Under the pieces are notes generated by a model, which saw only the letters and a list, made by a program, of their open reading frames with translations, did no database searches and was not told the DNA's origin. From Telmatactis stephensoni (Eukaryota; Cnidaria; Anthozoa; Actiniaria; Isophelliidae), in NCBI GenBank assembly GCA_029948255.1, contig JALIZF010001794.1:186001-250000 (forward strand): a stretch of 64,000 bases of DNA, given 5' to 3'. The stretch's first letter is position 1, and every line of letters begins with the position of its first letter. Position numbers and translations under genes: made by a program. Of this stretch, positions 1 through 11,739 are shown one piece after another.

Positions 1-156
1 CAATTGTCCAATCAAATTCCGGTTATTGTTTGCTGCTAGCCAATCGCTGACCAGTATAGTAAAGCTTCCCGCCAAATAAGCCATTACTAAAATGGTGGTT
101 GTTATTGTGAATTGGGGAATTCCGGTATGAATTTATGAAATATTTCGACGTTATTT

Positions 157-3100
157 ATGAGTCAAACACCATATAAGTTTGTAGGAGACACAGACAACTG
201 TTTTCTATGCTCTAAAATAGCAATCAAAACGGAAAAAGTCTTCATTTTTGGCAAAAGTTCAGTGGATTTGAAAGGACTACTCAACTTCGCGATCAACATC
301 AACTTATCAAGTGACAATAACCCCGATCTTCATGTTTGTAAATCGTGCTACGCAACTCTGATCAAGTTCTCCAGAGCTAGAAACAAAGTTCGGGATCTGA
401 AAAAGGACATTTATAAAAAATTTAAAGATAAAAAGTCACGGTTAAAGAGGCTGAAAGCGACGTCCTCAGACGAGCAAAACTGTGATAGCGCCGTGGATGG
501 CGCTAGGAACGCTGTGAAATCTCTGAATTTCTATAATCCAAACCTTCCTACTACCACTTCTACTTCTTTACGAGGACACACTACCGGGTGTACTTCAACT
601 GAACTCAGCACTGATACCTCAATTGTTTGTTCTTTAAATTCGTTGTTAGACCAAGTGAAAACTCCTGGTGATATCACCAAAATAACGAACATTCAATCGA
701 CACTCGCCACTTCGACCCCAACGTCTTCTCCTGGAAAGGCGAAAACCAGTCAAGTTAAATTACAGATTGATTATCCCTGTCGAACAGTGAGAAAAGTTGT
801 GAGTAGTGGTTTTAGTAGTATTGGAAAAGCTTTGGCATGTGGACAACCATCACATATCACTTCAGCTGTCATGAACTGTCAAAGTTTCAGGAAACTCATA
901 ATCGAAAAAGTGCTAATGCTTGTTTCAAAAGAAGTTAAAGGACTGTGCTCAAGTAAAAAACCATCTCTACTCCAAAAAACGTCAATACACGACCTAATGA
1001 ATTTTGAGTTCAAGTCGCTTTCTGAAGAATGGCAGCAACGAGCGCCGATATTTTATTCGTTTTTATTAATGGCATCGTGTGTCTCCAAAAAGAGTGCACA
1101 ATGGCGACCCAGCATGGCATTGGCAGGATCTATTCTTTTGAAGCAAAGGAATTTCAAAATGAATGCAACAGCAACTGTTATTGGCATACTGATGAAGACT
1201 GGCTCTATAGAGGTATGCCGAGTAGTATTTTTGCAGTAGGAACTGACATAATATAATTATGCACCTGTCAAGATATTTAGTGGTCTTGGAACCCAGAAAA
1301 TAATCAAATGCCCAACTATGGGGACTGCAATCACTTTCAAATTCACTTCATTTTTTGCCACACTTTCCCCCCTCTCCACCCCCAAGGATCAACATTGAGA
1401 GGTGCACTAGCTCAAATTCCCAATACCCAATTCCTAAGGTTTGTAAGTTGTGGTGTAAACAAACAAGTGTACATTAATTTGACCCCTTAGTCTTTTATTC
1501 AAATACTGTACTCTTCAGATTATATGAAAAAAAAAAAATCATTGTTAATGGAACGATAGTCTGATTAATGTTTGTATTGCAGAATTATAACATTTTAACT
1601 TATCTGTCTGATATACCTTTCTTCTATATTTCTTTTTCCCAGACCACTTTAAGGAGATTGACAAAGTTGAAGGTGACTACGTCTAATGCTACAATACTTT
1701 CAAAACTGGACAACCTAGGTGAAGACCATGATGCACAGCTTCAGCACACAAAGAAAGCAATCACTGAAGAAAATGTTAATCTGAAAATGTTGCTTGAAAA
1801 GAGAGAGAAAGCCCTTGATCATGCAGTGCCTCGATTGACCAGTGCTGCATCAATCAGCAAAGAAATTCAAACCTATCAGAAATCATGCCATCCTGGTTTT
1901 ATCATCTCATTTGACAACATTGCCCTTCAGTTACAAAGGAGAAATATGACATCAACTCACCAGAATCGTGATTACCACTGGGTTAACCACAAAATGATTG
2001 AAAACAGAGTCAGTGGGAACAGCCTTGATTTTATGAAGGAAAAGTCTGACATTCTGGATGTAGAGAACATTAGGTTTCTTCCTAGTCTATCTGACAATGA
2101 AAAGCAGCGCATGGATTACATCATTCTGACATCCAGAATTTTAACCAGTTACTTTGACTTGCTGTCACCACTGAAAGATGTTTGTGTCTACCACATCCCC
2201 CATAAATATTCAAAGGAAATGTCTCAGAAGTCAAAGAAGGTAAATGAGTAGGTTTTATTGGCAATAATTTGGATTATAAAAGGAATTAACATCCAAATGC
2301 AAATTCCCCAAGTCAGTCAGTGAGTCAGTCAGTGAGTCAGTGAGTCAGTGAGTCAGTGAGTCAGTCAGTGAGTCAGTCAGTCAGTGAGTCAGTGAGTCAG
2401 TCAGTGAGTCAGTCAGTGAGTCAGTGAGTCAGTGAGTCAGTCAGTCAGTGAGTCAGTCAGTGAGTCAGTCAGTGAGTCAGTCAGTGATTCAGTCAGTCAG
2501 TGAGTCAGTGAGTCAGTGAGTGAGTGAGTCAGTCAGTCAATTGACTACTATAAAATAATTCAATTTTCATGTTTTTATGTAAGAAATACCTGGAACTTTC
2601 TATATTTCATGCTGGTCAGTCCTTTATATCATTTACTTATTAGGCAGATCATGTAATCATTAGGAACTTTATTTGACAGGTTCCTCTAGGCGTAATCTTT
2701 AAAAATGAAAATGTTAACGAAGAGATGCTGACAGTTCTACAACAGTTTCATACCTATTTACCGAAAAACTGGAATGGTGATGTTGATGGACAGTTGTTTG
2801 CTGGGGATCAGCTAAGTGTGGAGCGAGCTGTAAACGTTATATCTTCAGTAGCAAATGGCTATACTCAAGAAGAGAGACTCGATGGAATCAACCTGCAGTT
2901 GGGGGACTGGCATGCTGCTGTTAAGCTCTTAACAGTGAGTACTAAATCTCAAAGTTGCAAAGTTACTTCTGTTTTTATTCAGCAGTGACTTAGTACCAAA
3001 TAGTTACAAATTAAACAGTAAATGCAGTTGTATTGTTTATTTGGGCTCCCTGTTGCTGCCTGAGTCTAGATCTGTCTTGCATTGATCAATAAGCAGGTGT

Positions 3101-5401
3101 GCAGAATGTTCATCCTAGTAAGAAACAAAGGAGTAACTACTTTGTCACCTGTTGCTCAACTATAGAAAAGTCTTGACAAGCATCTTTTGTTTTATTTTTT
3201 GGTTTGTTTGTTTGTTTGTTGTTGTTTTTTTCAGCCAGTAAGTCAATGGTTTTCCTATTTCTTATTGGTCAGGTCGATCAAAAAGCATTGAAGTAACAAC
3301 GTTATCATCATTTCTTAGAAGTACTTTTTCTCTAGTTGAGAAACAGGCAGCAATTCTGAATGGCAAAATTGATAATAATGATAATAATAATAATAAGTAA
3401 TTTCTATAAATAGACAACCTGAGTGGAGATTGTATTCACACTACAGGTGTAAGATACGGCTTAGCCTCGACCCCAAGACCTGGGGCTTAGAGACTAAGCA
3501 CACTCTGCAGAATAAGGGTGGTCCCTATGACCGCAGACGTCTGCATACCACCCAGCACGTCTGGAATACCCAGATCTTTCAGGTACCCCTCAAGATTACT
3601 AGACACGACCCCTAGACAGCCAACAACCAACGGAACCACCTTTGTTGACACCCGGTGCAACTTTCGTATCTCCTTTGCAAGAGGAGAATATTTAGCAATT
3701 TTCTCCTCTTCCTTCACCACCACATTACGATCCCAAGGCACCGAGAAATCAACAAAGGTCCACTTACGAGCTGCTCGATTCAACACAGTAACATCTGGAC
3801 GATTATGTTCCATCTTCTGTGTTGTCTCGACGCTCCTGTCCCACCAAATCTCTACTTCTCCATCATCCGAAATCCTAACCTCATCTGGAACCTCCTTATA
3901 CCAAACATCAGCACATTTCACTCCATACTTCCGACACAGCTCCCAATACACCCTCAACCCCATCCGATCATGTCTCTTCTTATATTGCTTCTGGGCCAAA
4001 ACACTACAACCACTCGCCAAATGGCCAACAGACTCCACCTCCTTCCCACAAACCCTACACTTTGGATCCACATTCTCTTTCTGAATGGTTGCCCGGAAAA
4101 AACCTCGTCCTCAGAGCTTGCTCCTGTGCTGCAAAAACAAACCCCTCAGTGCCCTTACCCAAATATCCTGCCCTTAACCACTGCCAAGACCGCTCATCAG
4201 CAACCTCGCTCACATCCCTCATGAATTTTCCATGCAACCTCTTCTCTAGGAAATTTTCTTTCCTCTCCTTCTGCACCCTCTTCTTATACTCCTTCTTTGT
4301 CTCACCAACCTGCAACGACTCACCAACCACCTTTAGCATCCACTCGTCACTCTCTTTAACATACCCAAACAAACCCAGCTCTTCTGCCCTCACACAGTCA
4401 ACAATACTGATCAGCCCCCTACCACCATCCTTTTCATGTACAACCTCGGAACACTCCCCTTCTTGTGAAAGACCCCAAACATTGTCAACCTCTTTCTTGT
4501 TTTTACATCCATCTCCTTCAACTCCCGATCACTCCAGTCCAAAATCCCAGCACTATACCTTACCACACTGACAGCCCAAGTATTGATCGCCTTGATCAAA
4601 TGACCACCATACAACTTCGACTTTGCCACACGCTTCACCCTTCTCAAGTATTCATCTCTTACTTTCTTCTTCATTTCCTTCTGCATGATATCTGCCCCTT
4701 CTAACACACCCAAGTACTTATACCCATTCTCGTCCATCTCACTCATTACCTGACCATCAGGCAAAACAATCCCTTCACAACGTTCTTTAGTTCCCTGCTT
4801 TAATACCAACACTGCACACTTGTCCAACCCAAACTCCATCCCAATATCCCTCAAATATACCTGAACCACCTCAATCAACCTCTCCAACTCCTCCTCTGAT
4901 CTACTATACAACTTCAAGTCATCCATGAACAGCAGATGATTCATCACCCGATGCTCCTTTCCAAACTTGTACCCGATGGTCTCCCTTCTCAACAACATGG
5001 TGAGGGGGATAATAGCGAGAACAAACAGCAGAGGGGACAGTGAATCCCCCTGGAATATTCCACGCTTAATCCCCACTTCTCCCAACACTTCCCCATTCGA
5101 TGTCAACACAGTCCTCCAATCCTTCATACTACCACACAACAGTCCCATCACATTATCAGCCACCTTCACCATCTCCAACATCTCCACAATCCAGGAATGT
5201 GGCACCATGTCATATGCCTTCCTGTAATCAATCCACCCCATCGCTAAACATCTCTTCCTAACCCGCGCTTCCCTCAAAACAGTCTTGTCAATTAACAACT
5301 GATCCTTTGTCCCTCTCGACATCTTCCGACATCCCTTCTGTTCATCCTGCAACAACCCATTCACGTCCAAATGTTGATACAGCTTCTCAGCCAAAATCCC
5401 A

Positions 5402-5463
<62 letters not shown>

Positions 5464-6758
5464 CAGCATCATGAGCAAATAGAGCAGGAAGTTTAGAGAC
5501 AATGTCAATAATAATAAAAATAATATCTATTATTTCTATAGCGCAAATTCCAACATTACCCTCTTATGCTATAGACTACTATTAGAATATATTTTTTATG
5601 ATTTTGATAGTAATTACTGTGTTTCTATTTTTGTTGTAGCTGATCTACAATCGATTTTACAGTGGACAGTCAGATGGTGATCAGTGCACCCTCTTCTCTG
5701 ACCGTACTCTCATCAATCGAAGAAATGTCACTGGAGATCCACACACTGCCTATAGAGCTGACAGAGATTTTTTGACAGCAACAATAGAGTCGAGAGTAAT
5801 TGCAGCTGCTATGTCAGTTCTAGGTCTTGAAAGCAAAGCAGACAGTGAAAACTCTATTTTACCTAGCAATCTTACTTCTCTGACAAAGTGTGAAAAGAAG
5901 CAACTCTTGCACAGCATTTCTGCAAAGATTGTAGATGCATTTATCTTCAACAAAGATAAGGCAAACAAAATGGTTGATGAAGTCCTGCTGGAACAAGAAA
6001 AAGAGAACTTGGACCAACAGCAGCTTACTGAAGATGGGCGTTTTCCATGCCGATTTAAGGGATGTTCAAGATCTTTTGCATACAATGGGAAAAGCAGAAG
6101 GAAGCATGAGCTTTCTCATAATCCTCCTGTGGTTATTGAAAAAAAGGTACAGCTTTCTCCCTCCAAGCCAAAGCTGGAAAAGCCTTCATCATCAAAGCCT
6201 GATGACATCTTCAATTACAACTGTGCATTACTTACTGATGGCTATCTTTTCTCTAACTTCCTGGATACAATAAGTGAGGGTGATGGTGAACGAATTATGA
6301 GGAAGTACATCATGTTATATTGCAGAGCTGATGGTGGTGGTAGCACAAAGTATTCTTTAGAATGCCTTTATCAGTTCTTCCTAACCAATGCCTTATTGTC
6401 ACCCAGAGACAGTGAAAGGTTCATTTGGAATAGGTCAGTCAACAATCATAGTAAAAGTGGCACAAACATCCCTCTCGACCTAGATGTCGAACATAGTAAT
6501 AACTTTCTTAAACAATGCATAAAAAATTTGGGAGCTAATGTCACTGAACAAGCTGTTTTGCGAATCTGTAAAGCTGAAGCAAGTACCAGAGCTGTGTTGG
6601 ACAACATTGACAGGTCAGTAGCCCTAAAGTCCAGTTCTAGAAAACATGGACAGTCCTCCCAAGCAAAAGATGTTGAAGTACTGGTAAAAAGACTGGTTGA
6701 AAATGATGTATTCAATCATACAGAAGATGGTTTCAAAGAAACAGACTTGACAATCTGA
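157..6758 (+). CDS. DUF6589-like element protein, four exons
   Basis: Exons 157-1212, 1643-2239, 2680-2934 and 5640-6758 join with GT-AG introns, all in phase 0, into about 1,008 codons without a stop. Residues 15-18 (CFLC) and 61-64 (CKSC) form a two-pair Cys zinc site like a ZAD or treble-clef module. A basic segment and a Ser/Thr-rich linker follow. Exon 3 carries [11 protein letters not shown] and ends with [10 protein letters not shown], which continues into exon 4 as [14 protein letters not shown]; these are the signatures by which I recognise DUF6589. A C2H2-like finger (C-x4-C, then H-x3-H) lies near residues 770-795, followed by the conserved block with [12 protein letters not shown] and [10 protein letters not shown]. 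From memory this family is multi-copy in cnidarians and fungi and looks transposon-derived; its activity is not established. The ATG at 157 precedes the Cys motif and no earlier in-frame ATG is needed. Intron 2 holds a minisatellite and intron 3 an antisense LINE. The frame is fully open, which suggests recent activity or selection. Confidence 0.78.
2312..2540. repeat. Minisatellite of GTCA/GTGA words in intron 2
   Basis: About 230 bases made almost only of the 4-mers GTCA and GTGA in variable order, for example AGTCAGTCAGTGAGTCAGTG. It lies inside the second intron of the DUF6589-like gene, 73 bases after the donor, and leaves the splice sites untouched. Confidence 0.95.
3371..3397. repeat. 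(AAT)n microsatellite, left flank of LINE
   Basis: A short ATA/AAT tract with one interruption. It directly abuts the 3' end of the antisense LINE. Confidence 0.9.
3399..5402 (-). mobile_element. 5'-truncated LINE with restriction-like endonuclease (R2/R4-type)
   Basis: A minus-strand non-LTR retrotransposon copy of about 2 kb lies in intron 3 of the DUF6589-like gene. It begins inside the reverse transcriptase domain, so it is 5'-truncated. RT is followed by a Cys-His motif and a C-terminal endonuclease of the PD-(D/E)xK kind, the order known for R2, R4/Dong, NeSL and CRE elements. Both ends touch (AAT)n tracts. Dong-type elements are known to insert into TAA repeats, so the flanks fit targeted insertion. 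The host gene frame is not affected because the copy is intronic. Confidence 0.75.
3487..5402 (-). pseudogene. Reverse transcriptase/endonuclease ORF, frameshifted
   Basis: The reading runs 5402 to 4411, then changes frame near 4430, and again near 4065, ending at 3487. The first part has the RT blocks: [31 protein letters not shown] and the catalytic FMDDLKLY. The middle part has the thumb/linker and [13 protein letters not shown]. The last part has a zinc knuckle ([18 protein letters not shown]), the RHDRM motif and [19 protein letters not shown], which fits the RPD...D endonuclease core. Two frameshifts make it inactive. It probably ends in its native C-terminus at 3487. R4/Dong affinity is inferred from target choice; R2 or NeSL remain possible. 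Confidence 0.75.
5403..5463. repeat. (AAT)n microsatellite, right flank of LINE
   Basis: About twenty uninterrupted AAT units at the truncated 5' end of the antisense LINE. Read on the minus strand it gives a spurious poly-Ile start to the RT frame. Confidence 0.95.
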
Positions 6759-7449
6759 ACATGTCAGAAATGTTTAAGTGGATAAATAAGCACAAAAGAA
6801 ATGTCAGTCTTGGAATTCGTGCGAGATAACTTTCATATTTATTTCATATTTATTTCCTAATAATAGAGTACAAACACAAAAAGTGTGCAAAGTTCGACAT
6901 CACTATTTATTTATTTATTTATTATTTATTTCAAAAGTTATTCATTTCAAAAGTTATTTATTTAGTTTTTGTGCCAGTTATACAGTAGAACTGGCATAAA
7001 ATAGTGATATTTATATTGCACCCTTTTAGTGTTTGTATGCTTGTGCAGTTTTGTATTGCATTAAGCATTTAACATCTTAATCATAATTTTTTATAGGCCT
7101 ATCTGATATTGTAATATACATCCAATCTCATTTATGTTGTTCATCTGAAAAAAATTTAGTCTATTACAAATATTAGTCTCATAAAATATTCACTCAGAAT
7201 ACATGGTTTCTGCTCATGGAAGCTATTTCTGAGTGCACCAGAATGAATATTTAATGAAACATGCAATATTTCAAAGAGTCTTAATGTCCTTTTTTTATAG
7301 ACGGTGTCAGTGAGATTGGCTGTATTATCAAAATAATATTTATATATCATTTAAATGAGAAATTCAAGAATTCTCAAATTATGCAAATATCTTATCTAAG
7401 TTCCAGTTTTGCTTTCCTAAGTTGTGAAATATGAAAATATCTTCTTTAA
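6759..7449. other. 3' flank of DUF6589-like gene, AT-rich, no gene seen
   Basis: No exon was recognised. The stretch holds a degenerate inverted-repeat element (6866-7037) and a TTTA-rich run near 6900-6965. Polyadenylation of the upstream gene is expected here, but I cannot place it. Confidence 0.6.
6866..7037. repeat. Degenerate MITE with GAGTACAAACAC ends
   Basis: The left end reads GAGTACAAACACAAAAAGTG. The right end reads CCCTTTTAGTGTTTGTATGC, an imperfect inverse. The same terminal motif is perfect in the copy at 31246-31379, so this is an older member of that family. Confidence 0.55.
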
Positions 7450-8415
7450 CCCTTTCCCTACGGCCAAAATCGGCCTAGTGAAAACCTCCCCTAGTTCTTT
7501 TGAGTTTTGGAGTTCCTGTGAAAATCACTGCTGTGCACGATTGCTGGGGGCTCATATTTTTGATTGGCAACAAGAATTCGTTAGCAAGACGTCAAGATCG
7601 TTCAGGATGGCGTCATTTTCCTGAAATTTCATGTAAATATTGAGCTTTTTAGAGTCATTTCTTGATCTATGAAGAAGTTGGAGGGCATCATGAAGCCCTG
7701 TGACAGCCTAAGTCGCACTGTCTCGACAAACTGAGTTCAGTACTTGGATAATCCACGAAGAAATGTGAGAAAAGTTCGCTATTTCAAGAAAGGGAATTTT
7801 TCGAAATGATTATCCTGAAGAGCTTCATAGAGAGAGACGATGGCACCCTAACAAGGCAAGACTCAAATATTTCACGTCCTACAGATGTCAGGAAAGTGAT
7901 ATTTGGCCTGTAGGGTCCGATGACTCTAGACTTATATAAAAAAGCTCAATTCTTAGGAAAGGGGTGAAGTGCTGTCGCTGGCAGCTGGATTCCCATCATG
8001 CTTTGCGGTGGTGGTCGTTGAAAAAATGGCATTCGTGTGCAAAATGCTTGTCCCTGTGCCCGGTGTTCGACTGATGAGAAAATAACTTAGCTGGATGACA
8101 AGTACTAGGACTGAACTTTACTCTAAAAGTGTAATTTGGATACTAAATAACGATTTCAAAGAAAACTAACGAGGTAAAAGTGCTATTATTTTGAGAAGCC
8201 TGTATTTGGATTTTATTGGTTTTGTGAACTGGAAGAAGCCACGAGTCTCAAAGTCTCTATCTAGTTGCCCAAGTTTTGCTACCATTCGACTTTTGAATGA
8301 CTGCAGTCTTCACTATATGATAATCATCTCACTAATTTTAAGAACAACGAAGCTACAATTTTATAACTCCATCGTTCCTGAAGGAACGATTTTCTAAGAG
8401 GCAGTAGGGAAAGAG
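7450..8415. mobile_element. piggyBac-like non-autonomous element, TTAA target
   Basis: The ends are CCCTTTCCCTACGGCC on the left and GGCAGTAGGGAAAGAG on the right, near-perfect inverted repeats. Each is directly flanked by TTAA (7446-7449 and 8416-8419), the target duplication of piggyBac elements, and the CCC start also fits. At 966 bp it has no transposase frame; the small open frames inside show no recognisable domain. It would need a transposase from elsewhere. Confidence 0.75.
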
Positions 8416-8419
8416 TTAA

Positions 8420-8689
8420 GGTATTATTTGGTTCTGTTTATCCCAATGGTAATGTTGCATTACATTTTATATTGATTTTTTAATCACTGTGTACCTGGTC
8501 ACCTAATTAAAGTGACTTTTTCAACAAAACTTTAGTCAACAAAGTAACAATCAATATCTGAAAAAATAAGTGATAATGGTTTGAAACTCAGAACATTTCA
8601 GTACAAATATGTAAATACCTTAATATCTAGTTTTTAAACAGCTCTGTTAATGTTTCTTGTGTATTGTTACTTTTCATGACCATGTTGCA
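8420..8689. other. Short AT-rich spacer, nothing recognised
   Basis: This lies between the piggyBac-like element and the stop codon of the minus-strand RecQ-like gene, so it would hold that gene's 3' untranslated region. No clear element ends are visible. Confidence 0.5.
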
Positions 8690-10970
8690 TTATTCATTAC
8701 TTACATCCATATTTTCAAGAGTATGCTGTATTACATCAGGTATACCATCAAGAGATGCATTACTTATCTCAAGTTCATTAAAAGTTGCCTCAAGCTCTGA
8801 TAGATCTAAGTCTGTATTGTGTGAACATTCCTCTGTTAACATTTCAGCAGCCATGTTCAGCATTTCATCATCATCAAAAAGAGAAATCCATTCTTCAAAC
8901 CACATATCATCCATTTCATCTTCTTGTAACAATTCAGCCAAATTGCTCTCATCTGTGTCTTGGAAGGTCTGTGATATTATTTCCAGTACTTTATAAGCAT
9001 GTTTTAAGTCCCATATCTCAATGTATGTACAAATATCTTGTACTGTAAACAAATACTCAATATTATCCAATACTTACATACATACATGATTGAGACTCCC
9101 TCAACAGGGCTTTTCAGCTCAATTTACAAATCCTAACTAAATCATATAAATCAAACATAAATGGATTAAGAATCCCAACTGGCAAGGAGGCAAACCAGTT
9201 GGCTATATTACAAGCATGGCCGAGAAACTGAATTTGAACTAATTGAAATCGGAACAAATTCAGTCTCAGCTAGTGGCCAGAGTGGGAATCGAACCTGGGA
9301 CTGCCAGATTGCGAGACCAACGCTCTGACCACTCGGCCATGCTGCCTCCTATTGTTATACTTGTTGTATTTGCAGTTCCGAAAAACCCAAAACAAAAGAA
9401 ATATCAGTGAATACATTTAGCTCACACTTAGATGTAGTTGTCAAAAGGTTTCTCACCAACTGTTTATGATAAACATTTAGTTCTTTTTTAACAGAACTCT
9501 TTTGATCTAGAGATATTTCCCTTGATCTTCCAGGTCTTTCAACAGTTGTTTCAATTGAAGGGTATTTTGTGCTTTCACCACAGTTTGGTTGACCACATTT
9601 ACAATTCAGAGCACAATTATCACAGCATAAGTGAGGGTAAGAAGTGGGCTTGAATTCTGCTTGAAAGTGTTTCAGAAGAGTTTTACGTCTGCATTCTGTT
9701 CCATTGACATACATTTTTATGTTACCTTCCACATGAGTTAAAAGTAGCCCATTGTACAGGAGGATTGCCTTAGCCTGACTTCCATCTCTTCCAGCCCGAC
9801 CAGTTTCCTGAGCATAAGACTCTATGTTTTTTGCAGTCCCAAAATGTATAACTCTTTTGACAGCCTTGCAGTCAATCCCCATACCAAAAGCTATGGTGGC
9901 TACCAAAACACGTATTTTTCCATTTACAGTAGCAAATGATTCCATAATGTTTTTCTTGTTTGATGATGGGGTACATGAGTGCAGCATTTCCCACATAGAC
10001 TCACCATCTGCTGTTAACATCTCTTTGCCGAGCATACCTCTTAAAGTGGCATATATCAAACCACACTGCTTAATTGTCTGGCAATATATAATAGTTCTGT
10101 CACACTGTTCTTTATGGGCTTTTAAATCCTCAGCCAGCCAACTGACATAATGTTCAATGTCCATGTCTTTATTCATGTAAAAAACAGAATATGTGATATT
10201 ATCTTTGTTTGGGCTTTCAAAGATAACATAAGGATCCTTCATCATTAAAACATCAAATATGGTGTCTCTTGTTGATGCAGTTGCTGTCGCTGTTAAAGCC
10301 AGCATCTTTACTTTTGGAGCAAGGCTTCGAAACTCATGTAGCTTTGAATAACATTCTCGGAAGGCAGCTAAGTTGTTATTGCTTGATGTACCCCTGCGAA
10401 AAAATAAAAAGGAACCTTGAAGTTTTTTCAACAACAACTTTCACAAATAAACTCAACTGTTATGAAATGATGACCTAAGCTTTTTTAATTTGAAAATACT
10501 TACCACTGTTTAATGACATGAGCCTCATCAACGGCTATAGCACAGAGTTTCTTTGAATATATGTTGTTGTTTAACATGGTTCTCCAGCGTTCGGTCTGAA
10601 GCCAGGCTTCAGGAGTTCCATAAACGATAGAATATTTGCCTTCCTCTACTCCACGGCGCTCATCTTCGTTTTCTATGTCACTTAGATTTATTGCACTGAT
10701 ATCCAAGCTATTTAAATGAGATACTTGATCTTTGCTCAGGTTTACCAACGGTGAAACGACAACAATGCTTCCAGAACGAGCCATTACGAGGTCGAAGATA
10801 AGAGGAAGAGCTTGAAATATCAGTGATTTTCCGAAACCTGTCGGTAAATTTACAAACACATCTTGCGGCCCTTCTATAAACTTTGTAATAGCGATCTTCT
10901 GATGTCCATTTAATTCTTTGATTCCGAATTTTGTTGCGACAAATTGAAATACTTCTTCTAGAGACGCCAT
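8690..10970 (-). pseudogene. RecQ-like SF2 DNA helicase, last exon cut by a SINE
   Basis: Exon 1 is 10970-10504 and exon 2 starts at 10393, with a GT-AG intron of 110 bases; the codon for the Trp after HVIKQ spans the junction. Motif I (LPTGFGKS), the DEAH box (AVDEAH), motif III (ALTATAT) and motif VI (QETGRAGRDG) mark a 3'-5' RecQ-family helicase. A Cys cluster (CCDNCALNCKCGQPNC) takes the place of the RecQ zinc site. An acidic C-terminal tail ends at 8690. A 281-bp SINE (9076-9356) lies in exon 2; removing it together with one AAGTAT copy joins the Q-Q codons directly to V-L-D-N-I-E in frame. The only defect seen is therefore this insertion, which would truncate the acidic tail at a stop two codons on but leave the helicase core complete. 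ATG 10970-10968 (MASLEEVF) is the preferred start. Many such RecQ-like genes in cnidarians appear element-borne, from memory. Confidence 0.78.
9076..9356 (-). mobile_element. tRNA-derived SINE inside RecQ-like exon
   Basis: On the minus strand the head reads GGAGGCAGCATGGCCGAGTG, with an A-box-like TGGCCGAGTGG and a B-box-like GGTTCGATTCCC about 50 bases on, as in tRNA-derived SINEs. The tail ends in (ATGT)n. Direct copies of ATACTT (plus strand, 9070-9075 and 9357-9362) are the target duplication. A related copy is at 43327-43594. It is not a working tRNA gene, because the acceptor stem does not close. Confidence 0.8.
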
Positions 10971-11133
10971 TTTGGTTAACACTGGCGCGAATGACTCCTT
11001 GATTTTGAGAGTCGAGCTCTGATTGGTTAACGACTTGGAATGGAATGTTGCGCCTATTGAAGCAGCTGTGTTTTTCCGAGGGAGCGTTGCGTGACGAGGC
11101 TAAAGAAGGCTGCGAGGGAGACTAGACAGCAGT

Positions 11134-11739
11134 CTATAGTAACACGGAAAATCTTTTCACAGGACTTTTAATTTGTTGATTTAATTATGTATAAATGTCT
11201 AAGTATAATGTCTAAGTATAATGCACAATACAGTGTTTGTTTAATTATCCAATAGTGTTGTTTTTATTGATCATGCTTTTGTTTTTCACTCCAAAAATTG
11301 AGCATTAACTTACTTTTGATTATTTAAAAGAGTTTTTACATCAGCTATTGGAATTAAATCACATTTTTGATTTTTCTCTATTTCTTTTTGAATTATGTTG
11401 CCATAGCAATGATTAACAAAGATGGCCGAAATCAATATCTAAAGTATCTCCTAAATTTGAGCAGCTCTTAACTGGCAAGGGACTACAAAGGCAATAAACT
11501 ACACGCTAAGACAAATTAGAATTTAAGGCACAATTTAACAAGCAATATAAGCAATAAGATAATGAAATTTATTGATTAGCTTATAAAGTGATTAGCTTAT
11601 ATAGTTTAATCACAACGATTTTCCAGTCAGTAGATATACTGCAGCCAATATTTTGTTTTTTATCAGTCCCAGTGTAATTGGTGTTAATTAAAAAACAACC
11701 AAACTGGAAATGGGAAAATTTGCATATGTTTTCACAATT
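11134..11739 (+). repeat. Dispersed repeat, copy 1 (paired with 50485-51036)
   Basis: From CTATAGTAACACGG to TTTTCACAATT this matches 50485-51036 in the same orientation with small gaps. A partial third copy lies at about 50051-50147. No coding frame is shared, so it is probably a non-autonomous element of unknown class. Confidence 0.75.

Noticed and set aside
2312..2540. Possible CRISPR-like array
   Set aside because: The units are 4 bp with no spacers, and the DNA is eukaryotic.
5403..5508. Poly-Ile N-terminus of the antisense RT frame
   Set aside because: It is translation of the (AAT)n tract; the real LINE sequence begins after it.
9290..9348. tRNA gene on the minus strand
   Set aside because: A- and B-box-like words are present, but the acceptor stem does not pair and the body continues as a SINE; a second copy at 43.5 kb confirms dispersal.
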